NCBI RefSeq assembly: GCF_008124875.1
Contig: NZ_VNIA01000001.1
Span: 1-64,000, forward strand
From: Tenacibaculum adriaticum
GTDB taxonomy: Bacteria > Bacteroidota > Bacteroidia > Flavobacteriales > Flavobacteriaceae
Direction of reading: 5' to 3'
Length of the DNA: 64,000 nucleotides
How positions within the stretch are numbered: the stretch's first letter is position 1; each line of letters starts with the position of its first letter. The translations under genes were made by a program, and so were the position numbers. Positions 49,811 to 59,770 of this stretch are shown here, piece after piece. The notes under the pieces are model-generated. The model did not search any database, had not been told where the DNA came from, and saw only the letters and a program-made list of their open reading frames with translations.

Positions 49811-51559
49811 ATGAACTTTTTACGTAATTTATTAGCGGCTATTATTGGTTTTTTTATAGCCTTTTTCTTACTGATATTTTTATTCGTCATAATCGGCACT
49901 GTAGTGGGCTCTGACCAAGAAGTTGTAGTTAAATCCAATTCTATTTTAGAATTAGATCTTTCTACTCCAATTAAGGACTATGCTCCTAAAGATGAAAACC
50001 CTTTAGGAGAATTATTAGGATTAGTTGATGAAAAACTAGCGTTAAATAAAATCATTAATGCCATTGATAATGCTAAAACGGATAGCAATATTAAAGGAAT
50101 CAGTATAAAATCTACCTCTATAAATGCGGGTATTGCACAAACACAAGCTATTAGAAATAAATTAGAAGAATTTAAAGAAAGTGGAAAATTCGTTTTTGCT
50201 TATAACGATGTGTATGATCAGAAAAGTTACTATTTAAGTTCGGTTGCCGATAGTCTTTTCTTAAATCCTGTTGGAGCTATCGATTTTAAAGGTTTGTCAT
50301 CAGAAATTCTGTATTACAAAGATTTTGAAGATAAATACGGAATTAAAATGGAGGTAATCCGTCACGGAAAGTACAAAAGTGCTGTTGAGCCTTATTTAGA
50401 AAACAAAATGAGTGAAGCTAACCGCGAACAAATTACTTCTTTTTTGAATTCAATTTGGTCTGAAATTACAGAAGACGTTAGCCAAAGTAGAAATATTACT
50501 GTAGAAAATTTAAATCTTATTGCTGATGCTTCCGAAGGAAGAAATGCTGAACTAGCTAAAAAAAACAACTTAATCGATGCCGCTATTTATGAAGATGAAT
50601 ATGAAAGTAAGTTAAAATCGATTGCAGATGCTTCTAAAGTAGAACTGATTTCTATTGAAGATTATATTACTTCTGGCAAAGGACGAAAATCATCAGTCGC
50701 AAAAAATAAAATTGCGGTTATTTATGCACAAGGTCAGATTATGTATGGAGAGGGAAATGAAGACATCATCGGACAAGGAATTATTAACAAAGCCATTAAA
50801 AAGGCGGTTAAAGATAAAAATGTCAAAGCAATTGTTTTACGTGTAAATTCTCCTGGGGGTAGTGCTTTAGCTTCTGAGTTAATTTGGCGTGAATTAGAAT
50901 TAGCAAAAAAAGAAAAACCTTTAGTGGTTTCTATGGGGAATTTAGCAGCCTCTGGCGGATATTACATTGCTTGTAACGCTGATAAAATAATTGCAGAACC
51001 AACAACGATCACAGGATCTATTGGTGTTTTTGGAGCAATTCCTAATGCTTATGAATTTGCTAATGACATTGGTATCAATGCAGAACAGGTTCGCACGAAT
51101 AAGAGTGCAGATTACAGTGTTTTTGAACCCATGGATGAAAAGTTTTATACGATTACCAAAGAAGGTGTTGAACAAATTTACACCACCTTTGTAACTAGAG
51201 TTGCTACTGGCAGAAAAATGTCTTTTGAAGATGTAAATGAAATTGCACAAGGTAGGGTTTGGACAGGTAAAGAAGCAATAGAAAAAGGATTAGTGGATGA
51301 ATTGGGAAGTTTAGACGATGCTATTAAAACTGCCGCTGAATTAGCTGAAGTAGACAACTATCGTGTAAGAAACTACCCAAGCTATAAAAAAGATTTTAAA
51401 GATGCCTTAAAATTCTCCCCGTTTGCAAAAGTTCGCAAAGAAGAGATTTTAAAAGAAGCTTTAGGAGAAGAAAGTTATCGAATGTTTAACAACATTAATC
51501 AAATGAAAAACTTAAAAGGGGTTCAAGCTCGAATGCCATTTCTCATTGAAATAAAGTAA
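49811..51559 (+). CDS. sppA: signal peptide peptidase SppA, 67K type
   Basis: Serine protease of the inner membrane that degrades cleaved signal peptides. The 582-residue protein has an N-terminal anchor (about 5-35) and two tandem ClpP-like domains. The catalytic Lys is in VIRHGKYKSAVEPY (first half, about residue 190) and the nucleophile Ser in SMGNLAASGGYYIAC (second half). This Lys/Ser arrangement is that of E. coli SppA. It ends at a strong terminator shared with the convergent metK side. Confidence 0.93.
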   Translation: MNFLRNLLAAIIGFFIAFFLLIFLFVIIGTVVGSDQEVVVKSNSILELDLSTPIKDYAPKDENPLGELLGLVDEKLALNKIINAIDNAKTDSNIKGISIKSTSINAGIAQTQAIRNKLEEFKESGKFVFAYNDVYDQKSYYLSSVADSLFLNPVGAIDFKGLSSEILYYKDFEDKYGIKMEVIRHGKYKSAVEPYLENKMSEANREQITSFLNSIWSEITEDVSQSRNITVENLNLIADASEGRNAELAKKNNLIDAAIYEDEYESKLKSIADASKVELISIEDYITSGKGRKSSVAKNKIAVIYAQGQIMYGEGNEDIIGQGIINKAIKKAVKDKNVKAIVLRVNSPGGSALASELIWRELELAKKEKPLVVSMGNLAASGGYYIACNADKIIAEPTTITGSIGVFGAIPNAYEFANDIGINAEQVRTNKSADYSVFEPMDEKFYTITKEGVEQIYTTFVTRVATGRKMSFEDVNEIAQGRVWTGKEAIEKGLVDELGSLDDAIKTAAELAEVDNYRVRNYPSYKKDFKDALKFSPFAKVRKEEILKEALGEESYRMFNNINQMKNLKGVQARMPFLIEIK

Positions 51560-51594
51560 CAAAAAAATGTTCAACGTATGTTGAGCATTTTTTT
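51560..51594 (+). terminator. terminator after sppA
   Basis: ATGTTCAAC at 51567-51575 and GTTGAGCAT at 51580-51588 around GTAT, one G-T pair, flanked by A7 and T7. Confidence 0.88.
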
Positions 51595-51620
51595 ACACTT
51601 ATATCTAACTTTTATGATTC

Positions 51621-52874
51621 TTACAAACCAAAAGCTTTTTTCACTTTATCAAGATAATCTAACTTTTCCCAAGTAAATAACTCAACATCTACTGTTTTGG
51701 TTTCACCGTTAGGTTGAGAAAAAGTTTTAGAAACCACTTCATTTTCTCGTCCCATATGCCCATAAGCAGCTGTTTCACTATACATAGGTGAACGTAATTT
51801 TAAACGAGATTCAATAGCTGCCGGACGCATATCGAAAATTTCTGTTACTTTTTTTGCAATTTCACCATCAGTTAAACCTACTTTAGAGGTTCCGTAAGTA
51901 TCTACAAAAATTCCCATTGGTTCTACAACTCCAATTGCGTAAGAAACTTGTACTAAAATTTCGCTAGCTACGCCTGCTGCAACTAAATTCTTTGCTATAT
52001 GACGTGTAGCGTATGCTGCACTTCTATCTACTTTACTCGGATCTTTCCCTGAAAAAGCACCACCTCCATGAGCTCCCTTCCCTCCGTACGTATCAACAAT
52101 AATTTTACGCCCTGTTAAACCTGTATCTCCGTGAGGCCCACCAATTACAAACTTCCCTGTAGGGTTGATATGATATTTAATATCTCCATTAAATAAAGCT
52201 TGTACTTCTGGTGATAATTTTGCTTTAACTCTCGGTATTAATATTTCAACAATATCTTTTCTAATTTTAGCTAACATTTCTTCATCTTCAGCAAAATCAT
52301 CATGCTGTGTAGAAACTACTATAGCTTCAATACGTTCTGGTATATTATTATCTGAATATTCAATAGTAACCTGACTTTTTGCATCTGGACGTAAATAAGT
52401 AATATCTTTATTCTCTCTACGTAAATCTGCTAATTCTTTTAAAATTAAATGAGATAAATCTAATGCTAAAGGCATATAGTTTTTAGTTTCACTGGTTGCA
52501 TAACCAAACATCATTCCTTGATCTCCTGCACCTTGCTCCTCCTTACTATCTCTATCTACTCCTCTGTTAATATCATCAGATTGTTCGTGGATTGCAGAAA
52601 AAACTCCACAAGAATTCCCATCAAACATATATTCACTTTTCGTGTAACCAATTTTATTAATTACATCACGTGCAATCTTTTGCACATCAAGGTAAGTATT
52701 TGATTTTACCTCTCCAGCTAACACTACTTGACCTGTTGTTACTAAAGTTTCACATGCTACTTTTGAGTTTGGATCAAAAGCTAAAAAATTATCAATTAAT
52801 GCGTCACTAATTTGATCTGCAACTTTATCTGGATGTCCTTCAGAAACACTTTCCGAAGTAAAAAAATAAGACAT
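51621..52874 (-). CDS. metK: S-adenosylmethionine synthetase
   Basis: Makes S-adenosylmethionine from methionine and ATP. The 417-residue protein has the P-loop-like [21 protein letters not shown] (key residues GHPDK), [12 protein letters not shown], and [19 protein letters not shown], the three family signatures. It is longer than most MetK (about 385-395) because of short insertions around residues 150-200. It diverges from the SAM-riboswitch-controlled methionine genes. Its own promoter (52980-53010) gives a leader of about 100 bases with no riboswitch. Confidence 0.97.
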   Translation of the reverse strand: MSYFFTSESVSEGHPDKVADQISDALIDNFLAFDPNSKVACETLVTTGQVVLAGEVKSNTYLDVQKIARDVINKIGYTKSEYMFDGNSCGVFSAIHEQSDDINRGVDRDSKEEQGAGDQGMMFGYATSETKNYMPLALDLSHLILKELADLRRENKDITYLRPDAKSQVTIEYSDNNIPERIEAIVVSTQHDDFAEDEEMLAKIRKDIVEILIPRVKAKLSPEVQALFNGDIKYHINPTGKFVIGGPHGDTGLTGRKIIVDTYGGKGAHGGGAFSGKDPSKVDRSAAYATRHIAKNLVAAGVASEILVQVSYAIGVVEPMGIFVDTYGTSKVGLTDGEIAKKVTEIFDMRPAAIESRLKLRSPMYSETAAYGHMGRENEVVSKTFSQPNGETKTVDVELFTWEKLDYLDKVKKAFGL

Positions 52875-52979
52875 ATAACTTCTTTTTAATTTGTTAATTG
52901 AAGATAATTTGGTATGATTGGTCGCAAAAGAAGTAATAAATTACTGCTTTAGCATTTTTTAATGAGGTTGCAATCAGAT

Positions 52980-53010
52980 CAAATTTATCCTCTAAAATTT
53001 CAGTGGCAAA
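52980..53010 (-). promoter_or_regulatory. metK promoter
   Basis: On the minus strand TTTG (plus-strand 53007-53010), a 19-base spacer and TAAATTTG (52980-52987). The predicted transcription start is near 52973. Confidence 0.65.
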
Positions 53011-53051
53011 TTTATAACTATATATTAAAATGAAAAAAAAATAACGTGAAA

Positions 53052-53084
53052 TTTGGTTATTAAATTTTAATTACTGAATATTTG
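53052..53084 (+). promoter_or_regulatory. promoter of the metY riboswitch transcript
   Basis: TTTG at 53052-53055, a 21-base spacer and AATATTTG at 53077-53084 (one mismatch to TAnnTTTG). A start near 53091 lies just before the riboswitch. Confidence 0.55.
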
Positions 53085-53113
53085 CAGACACAAAGTTCAA
53101 TATCTTATTGATT

Positions 53114-53230
53114 ATGTTATCAAGAAAGGTGGAGGGATTAGACCCTTTGAAGCCTTAGCAACCCTTTGTTCTATACAAAGAAGGTGCTAAATTCTACCAA
53201 AACTTTAAAAGTTTTATGGATAGATAACTC
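53114..53230 (+). ncRNA. SAM riboswitch (SAM-I / S-box type)
   Basis: The P1 stem is GTTATC at 53116-53121 with GATAAC at 53223-53228. Conserved SAM-I parts follow in order: AAGAAAGGTGGAGGGA at 53122-53137, CCTTTGAAGCCTTAGCAACC, AAGGTGCTAAATTCTACC and GGATAGATAAC. It binds S-adenosylmethionine and turns off downstream methionine genes. It precedes metY. Confidence 0.95.
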
Positions 53231-53231
53231 G

Positions 53232-53342
53232 TTAAAAGCTTAAACAATATTTAGCTTTATAACTATTCTTTTTAACATTTTTCTATTAAGCACATTAGTT
53301 TTACTAATGTATTTGGCTTTTGTTTTAATTTTTTATTAACTC
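53232..53342 (+). promoter_or_regulatory. riboswitch expression platform with hairpin
   Basis: After the aptamer come an imperfect hairpin (AAAGCTTAAA with TTTAGCTTT, 53235-53261) and ACATTAGT / ACTAATGT (53292-53299 and 53303-53310, loop TTT), followed by GGCTTTTGTTTTAATTTTTT. The second hairpin with the T-rich tract is a candidate terminator that SAM binding would favour. Confidence 0.5.
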
Positions 53343-53356
53343 AAAAACACAGAAAA

Positions 53357-54652
53357 ATGAGTACACAAAATTTTGCAACCAACGCGTTGCACGCAGGTCA
53401 CGATGTAACTTCTAATGGAGGTACAAGAGCAGTTCCTATTTATCAATCTACAGCATATGTGTTTAACAATTCAGACCACGCTGCTAATTTGTTCAACTTA
53501 TCTGAACCAGGAAACATCTATACCCGAATTAATAATCCTACCAACGATATTTTAGAACAACGTTTAGCAGCCTTAGAAGGAGGTATTGCTGCAGTAGTAA
53601 CAGCTTCTGGAACCGCTGCGATTGCAACAACTTTATTAACTCTATTAAGAGCTGGCGATCGTATTGTTGCTTCAAATAGTTTATACGGAGGCACTTATAA
53701 CCTACTGAATGTTACCTTACCAAGACACGGTATTACGACAACGTTTGTAGATCCTTCAGACACATCAGCTTTTAAAGAAGCGGTTCAAGAAAATACGCGA
53801 GTGTTCTTTATAGAATCTTTAGGAAACCCCAAACTAGATGTTTTAGATATTGAGGCCATTTCTTCGGAAGCAAAAGCAGCTAAAGTACCGTTAATTGTAG
53901 ATAATACAGTGGCCACACCCGCTTTATTAAATCCGATAAAATATGGCGCTAATATTGTAATTCATTCACTAACAAAATACATTAATGGTAACGGAACAGC
54001 TTTAGGGGGCGTTATTATTGATGCTGGAACATTTGATTGGACTAATGGTAAGTTTCCTGAATTCACAGAACCCTCGGCAGGATATCATGGTTTGGTGTAT
54101 GCAGATGTTTTAAAAGAAGCTTCTTTCATAGCAAAAGTACGTATCGAAGGATTGCGTGATTATGGTTCTGCATTAAGTCCGTTTAATGCATTTCAAATTA
54201 TTCAAGGTTTAGAAACACTAGAAATCAGAATTAAAAGGCATAGTGAAAATGCACTAGCTCTAGCAAAATGGCTACAAATTCAAGAAGAAGTTGCCTGGGT
54301 AAATTATCCTGGATTAACATCAAGCAATTATAAAAATTTAGCAGATAAATATTTCCCTAAAGGACAAAGCGGTATCGTAACCTTTGGTTTAAAGGGAGGT
54401 TTTGAAGCTGCAAAAAAAGTTGCAGATACGACTAAACTATTTTCATTGTTAGCAAATATTGGCGATACAAAGTCTTTAATTATTCACCCTGCAAGTACTA
54501 CGCATCAACAGCTCTCTGAAAAACAACAAGAAGCAACAGGTGTTACTAAAGATTTAATTCGATTATCAGTAGGATTAGAAAATATAGAAGATTTAAAAAC
54601 AGACTTGCTAGAGGCTTTCAAATTAGTTAGAGAATTCGTTCCACAAAATTAA
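53357..54652 (+). CDS. metY: O-acetylhomoserine sulfhydrylase (MetY type)
   Basis: PLP enzyme that joins O-acetylhomoserine with sulfide to give homocysteine. The 431-residue protein has IYQSTAYVFNN, YTRINNPTNDILEQRLAALEG, the PLP Lys in HSLTKYINGNGTALGG and HPASTTHQQLS, all typical of the Cys/Met metabolism family; the length and the long C-terminal half point to MetY over a gamma-synthase. It is the first gene under the SAM riboswitch and makes use of the sulfide from the genes at 60.5-64 kb. Confidence 0.92.
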   Translation: MSTQNFATNALHAGHDVTSNGGTRAVPIYQSTAYVFNNSDHAANLFNLSEPGNIYTRINNPTNDILEQRLAALEGGIAAVVTASGTAAIATTLLTLLRAGDRIVASNSLYGGTYNLLNVTLPRHGITTTFVDPSDTSAFKEAVQENTRVFFIESLGNPKLDVLDIEAISSEAKAAKVPLIVDNTVATPALLNPIKYGANIVIHSLTKYINGNGTALGGVIIDAGTFDWTNGKFPEFTEPSAGYHGLVYADVLKEASFIAKVRIEGLRDYGSALSPFNAFQIIQGLETLEIRIKRHSENALALAKWLQIQEEVAWVNYPGLTSSNYKNLADKYFPKGQSGIVTFGLKGGFEAAKKVADTTKLFSLLANIGDTKSLIIHPASTTHQQLSEKQQEATGVTKDLIRLSVGLENIEDLKTDLLEAFKLVREFVPQN

Positions 54653-54673
54653 GCATCAATCTAAAAAACAATT

Positions 54674-55126
54674 ATGAGTGATTTAATATTTACTGTAAAA
54701 GGGGAAAGTGCCTCATCCACACAATTTATAGCAAAAGCAAGACATTTTAAATTAGTTATAGATGAGCCAAAAGATTTAGGGGGAAATGATGAAAGCGCAA
54801 ATCCAGTAGAATATATATTGGCTGGATTAGCTGGTTGTTTAAATGTGGTGGGACACATTGTGGCTAAAGAATTAGGTTTTACTATTAACAAATTACAAAT
54901 AGAGGTGAAAGGAAGTCTCAACCCCAACCGTCTGTTTGGAACTTCAAAAGATGAAAGAGCTGGTTTTAAAGAAATCTATTTGAATTTAATTCCAGAAACG
55001 GACGCATCTATTGAAACACTTGTTAAGTGGTTAGAAATAGTAAAAGACAGATGCCCTGTTAAAGATAACTTAACCAATAATACACCTGTTAGAGTTGGAG
55101 TTGAAAAACAATATATCACTAAATAA
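54674..55126 (+). CDS. OsmC-family protein in methionine operon
   Basis: A 150-residue OsmC-fold protein: NPVEYILAGLAGCLNVVGHIVAKELG (shown by its key Cys in AGCLN, about residue 57) and a second Cys in KDRCPVKDNL. Both redox cysteines are kept. OsmC-like proteins in sulfur clusters may handle persulfide or organic peroxide, but this is inference. It lies 21 bases after metY and one base before the trifunctional gene, so it is in the riboswitch operon. Confidence 0.88.
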   Translation: MSDLIFTVKGESASSTQFIAKARHFKLVIDEPKDLGGNDESANPVEYILAGLAGCLNVVGHIVAKELGFTINKLQIEVKGSLNPNRLFGTSKDERAGFKEIYLNLIPETDASIETLVKWLEIVKDRCPVKDNLTNNTPVRVGVEKQYITK

Positions 55127-55127
55127 A

Positions 55128-58100
55128 ATGAAAGAATTACAATTTATTTATGTTTCTGATTTTATTACTGAAAGTGGTAAGACAATACCTATAAAATTGT
55201 CTTACCAAATTTTTGGTAAGCCTTTACATGACTCTCCTGTTGTGTTGGTAAATCATGCTTTAACAGGTAATAGTAATGTTTCTGGAGAAGATGGATGGTG
55301 GAAAGATTTAATAGGTGATGGCAAAGTTATCAATACCAATGAATACACCATTTTAGCCTTTAATATTCCAGGAAATGGGTTTGACGACTTCTTAATCAAT
55401 GATTATAAAAGCTTTATAGCTAAAGATATCGCTAGACTCTTTTTAGTTGGATTAAAAGAATTAAAAATTCAAAAACTTTATGCTTTAATTGGAGGTTCAC
55501 TTGGAGGCGGAATAGCATGGGAAATGGTTGGATTAAACCCAAAAATTACGCAACATTTTATTCCTGTAGCAACCGATTGGAAATCGACCGATTGGCTAAT
55601 CGCTAACTGCCAAATTCAAGAACAATTTTTAGTAAACTCAAATAACCCAGTACATGATGCGCGTATGCATGCAATGTTATGTTATCGGACACCAGAATCA
55701 TTTAAAAAACGTTTTCAACGATCAAAAAATGAAGAACTACAAGTTTTTAATGTAGAAAGTTGGTTGTTGCATCATGGCGAGAAATTACAAGAACGTTATC
55801 AATTAGCCTCTTATAAATTAATGAATCAATTATTAAAAACAATTGATGTTACTAAAGAAAGAGAAAATCAAAATGTTTTAGAAACTATTCAAGCTGATAT
55901 TCATATTGTCGGTGTGGACTCTGATTTGTTTTTCACAGCTGAAGAAAATAGAGAAACACAAAAAGCGCTAGCATTAACACATCCTAATGTAACCTATAAT
56001 GAAATAAACTCTGTACATGGGCATGATGCTTTTTTAATGGAATACGAACAATTAGAAAAAATTATTGAGCCTATTTTCAATAAAAATTTAAGGAAAATGA
56101 AAATTTTAAAATTCGGTGGAAAATCATTGTCTAATGAAGGAATACAAAATGTAATTTCTATCATTGAACAAAAGATAAATGACGGAGAAAAAATAGCAGT
56201 AGTCGTTTCTGCCAGAGGAAACGCAACTAATCAGCTAGAACAAATTCTAGAGAAAGCTTCTAAAAATGAAGTTTATATAGAACAATTAGAAGCCTTTAAA
56301 TACGAACAAACACAAATTACACCCTTAGTCGATTTTTCTTCAGAATTTTTAAGATTAGAAAAATTATTTGAAGGCGTTAATTTATTAGGAGACTATAGTC
56401 AAAAAGTTAAGGATGAAGTATTAGCTCAAGGAGAATTATTATCAATAAAAGTAGTCTCTCAATTATTAAATGATCGTAACATAAAAGCAAATGCTACTGA
56501 TACAAGACAACTATTAAAAACTGATGAAAATTTTGGCTATGCGCAACCAATTTTAGATTTATCTAAGGAAAATGTCCTCAATTATTTTAAACAATTTAAT
56601 GGAAATACAGTTAATGTTGTAGCAGGTTTTATTGCTTCTAATCTAAAAAATGAAACAACAACTTTAGGTAGAAACGGTAGTAATTATACAGCATCGTTAT
56701 TAGCTAATTATTTAGACGCAGAAGAATTACAAAATTACACTCATGTAGATGGTATTTTTACTGCAAATCCTGATTTAGTTTCAGACGCTAAAAAAATTGA
56801 AGAGTTATCTTTTTCTGAAGCAAATGAGTTGGCCAATTTCGGAACTAATATTTTACACGCTAAAACCATTATTCCTCTATTAGAAAAAAATATTAATCTT
56901 AGAATCCTAAACACCTTTAATTCGAATGACAAAGGAACATTAATAACCGCTAAATCAAGTTTAAAAGGAATAAAATCATTATCCGTTTTAGATAATGTAG
57001 CATTAATAAATTTTGAAGGAAGAGGGTTACTCGGAAAAGTAGGCGTTGATGCTAGGATTTTTAAAACCTTGAGCAATCGAAATATTAGTGTTAGCATTAT
57101 TTCTCAAGGCTCTTCAGAAAGAGGAATCGGTTTGGTTATAGCCCATAATAGAGCCAAAGAAGCTGTTATTGCACTAGAACAAGAGTTTGAAAACGATTTT
57201 AACACTAGAGATGTAAATCAAATATCAATTATTGAAGATATTTCTGTAATTTCTATTATTGGTCAAGATTTAAGTGAATTTCATCATCCATATAATGCAC
57301 TAATTAAAAACCAAATAGTTCCTTTACTTTTTAACAATACCATTACAGGTAGAAACGTCAGTTTAGTCGTGAAAAAGCATCAACTACACAAAGCATTAAA
57401 TGTAATTCACGGACAAGTTTTTGGGGTTGCAAAAAAAATAAATATTGCCGTTTTTGGTAAAGGCTTAGTTGGAGGAACCTTAATCGATCAAATTTTAGAA
57501 AACGCAGAATATATCTTAGAAAAACGAAAAATTAAATTAAATGTATTTGCCATAACTAACTCTAAAAAAGTCTTACTAACCAAGCAAGGAGCTAACCAAA
57601 ACTGGAGTGATGATTTAACAAACACCCAACAAGATAGTTTGTTAGTTGACAGCGTTATAGACTATGCTAAAAAGCATCATTTAGAAAATTTAATAGCAAT
57701 CGATAATACGGCTAGCAGCGATTTTATAGAACATTACATTCCTTTAGTTGAGGCTGGTTTTGATTTAGTCTCGTCAAATAAAATAGCCAATACGGTCTCG
57801 TATAATTTTTATAAAAAACTACGTGAAACATTAGAAAAAAATAAAAAAAATTACCTGTACGAAACAAATGTGGGCGCTGGATTACCATTAATAGACACCA
57901 TAAAATTGCTACATGATTCAGGAGAAAATATTACGCGTATTAGAGGGGTTTTTTCAGGCTCTTTAAGTTATATTTTTAATCGTTTTTCTTCAGATGAAAT
58001 ACCTTTTTCAACCGTATTACAAGAGGCAATTGATAAAGGTTTTACCGAACCCGATCCTCGAGAAGATTTATGCGGTAATGATGTTGCTAGAAAATTGTTG

Positions 58101-58514
58101 ATTTTAGCCCGTGAACTCGATTTAGAAAACGAGTTAGAAGATGTTTCTATAGAAAATTTAATTCCAGAAGAATTTAAAGAAGTTTCATCAGAAAATTTTC
58201 TATCTAACTTAAACAAGTTAAATATTTCTTTTGAAGAACAAAAAGAGGGTCAAAAAGAGAATCATGTACTAAGATATATAGGAGATTTATATGGCGATTT
58301 ATCGCAACCGAAAGGAAATTTAGATGTAAAACTAGTATCTGTACCAGCTTCTTCTCCCCTAGGAAGTTTAAAAGGATCGGATGCCATTTTTGAAATTTAC
58401 ACAGAATCATATGGTGAACAACCAATTGTTATTCAAGGAGCTGGAGCTGGAGCTAAAGTTACGGCAAGAGGTGTATTCGGAGATATTTTACGATTAGCAA
58501 AAAATAATAACTAA
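55128..58514 (+). CDS. fusion of MetX-type acetyltransferase, aspartokinase and homoserine dehydrogenase
   Basis: One frame of 1128 residues. Residues 1-323 are an alpha/beta-hydrolase like homoserine O-acetyltransferase, with VLVNHALTGNS, the nucleophile elbow GGSLGGGIAWE and the late Asp and His in GVDSDLF and VHGHDAFL. At Met324 an aspartokinase starts (MKILKFGGKSLSNEG, later TTLGRNGSNYTASLL, then ACT-like repeats). Residues about 770-1128 are homoserine dehydrogenase (INIAVFGKGLVGGTL, GAGLPLIDTI, RGVFSGSLSYIFN, ending GAGAGAKVTARGVFGDI). It should make phospho-aspartate, homoserine and O-acetylhomoserine. I start at 55128, just after the OsmC stop. Confidence 0.9.
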   Translation: MKELQFIYVSDFITESGKTIPIKLSYQIFGKPLHDSPVVLVNHALTGNSNVSGEDGWWKDLIGDGKVINTNEYTILAFNIPGNGFDDFLINDYKSFIAKDIARLFLVGLKELKIQKLYALIGGSLGGGIAWEMVGLNPKITQHFIPVATDWKSTDWLIANCQIQEQFLVNSNNPVHDARMHAMLCYRTPESFKKRFQRSKNEELQVFNVESWLLHHGEKLQERYQLASYKLMNQLLKTIDVTKERENQNVLETIQADIHIVGVDSDLFFTAEENRETQKALALTHPNVTYNEINSVHGHDAFLMEYEQLEKIIEPIFNKNLRKMKILKFGGKSLSNEGIQNVISIIEQKINDGEKIAVVVSARGNATNQLEQILEKASKNEVYIEQLEAFKYEQTQITPLVDFSSEFLRLEKLFEGVNLLGDYSQKVKDEVLAQGELLSIKVVSQLLNDRNIKANATDTRQLLKTDENFGYAQPILDLSKENVLNYFKQFNGNTVNVVAGFIASNLKNETTTLGRNGSNYTASLLANYLDAEELQNYTHVDGIFTANPDLVSDAKKIEELSFSEANELANFGTNILHAKTIIPLLEKNINLRILNTFNSNDKGTLITAKSSLKGIKSLSVLDNVALINFEGRGLLGKVGVDARIFKTLSNRNISVSIISQGSSERGIGLVIAHNRAKEAVIALEQEFENDFNTRDVNQISIIEDISVISIIGQDLSEFHHPYNALIKNQIVPLLFNNTITGRNVSLVVKKHQLHKALNVIHGQVFGVAKKINIAVFGKGLVGGTLIDQILENAEYILEKRKIKLNVFAITNSKKVLLTKQGANQNWSDDLTNTQQDSLLVDSVIDYAKKHHLENLIAIDNTASSDFIEHYIPLVEAGFDLVSSNKIANTVSYNFYKKLRETLEKNKKNYLYETNVGAGLPLIDTIKLLHDSGENITRIRGVFSGSLSYIFNRFSSDEIPFSTVLQEAIDKGFTEPDPREDLCGNDVARKLLILARELDLENELEDVSIENLIPEEFKEVSSENFLSNLNKLNISFEEQKEGQKENHVLRYIGDLYGDLSQPKGNLDVKLVSVPASSPLGSLKGSDAIFEIYTESYGEQPIVIQGAGAGAKVTARGVFGDILRLAKNNN

Positions 58515-58575
58515 GAGATTAAACATCAACTATAAAATATTAGGTGGCACAAAGCAAAGACTTAAACTATAAACA

Positions 58576-59742
58576 ATGAGTAAAAATTTCGAAACACAAG
58601 CTATACGAACACAAACAGAACGTTCACAATTTTCAGAACATTCAACACCATTATATTTAACCTCAAGTTTTGTTTTTGACGATGCTGAAGATATGCGGGC
58701 TTCTTTTGCAGAAGAAAAAGAGAAAAACTTATACAGCAGATTTTCAAACCCAAACACATCAGAATTTGTAGATAAAATAGTTGCTATGGAAGGTGCCGAG
58801 GCTGGTTATGCTTTTGCTACTGGTATGGCAGCAGTTTTTTCAACTTTTGGAGCATTACTAAATGCAGGTGATCATATTGTTTCATGTCGTTCTGTATTTG
58901 GCTCGACCCATAGCTTATTTACCAAATATTTACCTAAATGGAATATAGAAACCAGTTACTTTAAAATAAATGAACCTCAACGTATAGAAAGTTTGATTCA
59001 ACCAAATACTAAAATTTTATATGCTGAAACGCCTACAAATCCTGCTGTAGATATTTTAGATTTAGAATTACTAGGTAACATTGCTAAAAAACATAATTTA
59101 TTATTGGTAATAGACAATTGTTTCGCTACTCCATATTTACAAAACCCAATAAAATTTGGAGCAGACTTGGTAATTCACTCAGCAACTAAATTAATCGACG
59201 GACAAGGAAGAGTATTAGGAGGGGTTACCGTAGGAAAATCAGATTTAATAAGAGAAATTTATTTGTTCTCCAGAAATACAGGACCTGCAATGTCTCCATT
59301 TAATGCTTGGGTTTTATCAAAAAGTCTAGAAACATTAGCCATTCGGGTAGAAAAACATTGTGAAAACGCATTAAAAGTGGCTCAGTTTTTAGAAAAACAT
59401 CCGCAAGTAAATTTGGTGAAATATCCTTTTTTAAAATCACATCCACAATTTAAAATTGCAAAAAAGCAAATGCGTTTAGGTGGTAATATTGTTGCTTTTG
59501 AAATTAAAGGAGGAATAAATGTAGGTCGTAAATTTTTAGATGCCATAAAAATGTGTTCTCTCTCTGCAAATTTGGGAGATACTCGAACGATTGTTACACA
59601 TCCAGCATCTACTACGCATAGTAAATTAAGTAAAGAAGATAGGTTAGAAGTTGGAATAACCGACGGATTAGTTAGATGCTCTATAGGATTAGAAAACATA
59701 GAAGATATTATAAACGATTTAAACCAAGCATTGAATAAATAG
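58576..59742 (+). CDS. trans-sulfuration enzyme (O-succinyl/acetylhomoserine sulfhydrylase, MetZ-like)
   Basis: A 388-residue PLP enzyme. The parts are SSFVFDDAEDMRASFA, YSRFSNPNTSEFVDKI, GYAFATGMAAVFSTF, the PLP Lys in HSATKLIDGQGRVLGG, and THPASTTHSKLSKEDR. Sequence features (the DxLxLF SRNTGPAMSPFNAW segment) are closer to the MetZ/O-succinylhomoserine sulfhydrylase class than to MetY. It follows the trifunctional gene after about 60 bases and gives a second way to make homocysteine. Confidence 0.9.
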   Translation: MSKNFETQAIRTQTERSQFSEHSTPLYLTSSFVFDDAEDMRASFAEEKEKNLYSRFSNPNTSEFVDKIVAMEGAEAGYAFATGMAAVFSTFGALLNAGDHIVSCRSVFGSTHSLFTKYLPKWNIETSYFKINEPQRIESLIQPNTKILYAETPTNPAVDILDLELLGNIAKKHNLLLVIDNCFATPYLQNPIKFGADLVIHSATKLIDGQGRVLGGVTVGKSDLIREIYLFSRNTGPAMSPFNAWVLSKSLETLAIRVEKHCENALKVAQFLEKHPQVNLVKYPFLKSHPQFKIAKKQMRLGGNIVAFEIKGGINVGRKFLDAIKMCSLSANLGDTRTIVTHPASTTHSKLSKEDRLEVGITDGLVRCSIGLENIEDIINDLNQALNK

Positions 59743-59770
59743 AAAATAAATAAAAGTGTATTTTTGTAAT

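Noticed and set aside
52875..52979. A riboswitch in the metK leader
   Set aside because: The 100-base leader has only a short dyad and lacks the SAM-I conserved core.
59759..59766. TATTTTTG as the Rrf2 promoter
   Set aside because: It would put the transcript start at or after the ATG, so it cannot be the main promoter.
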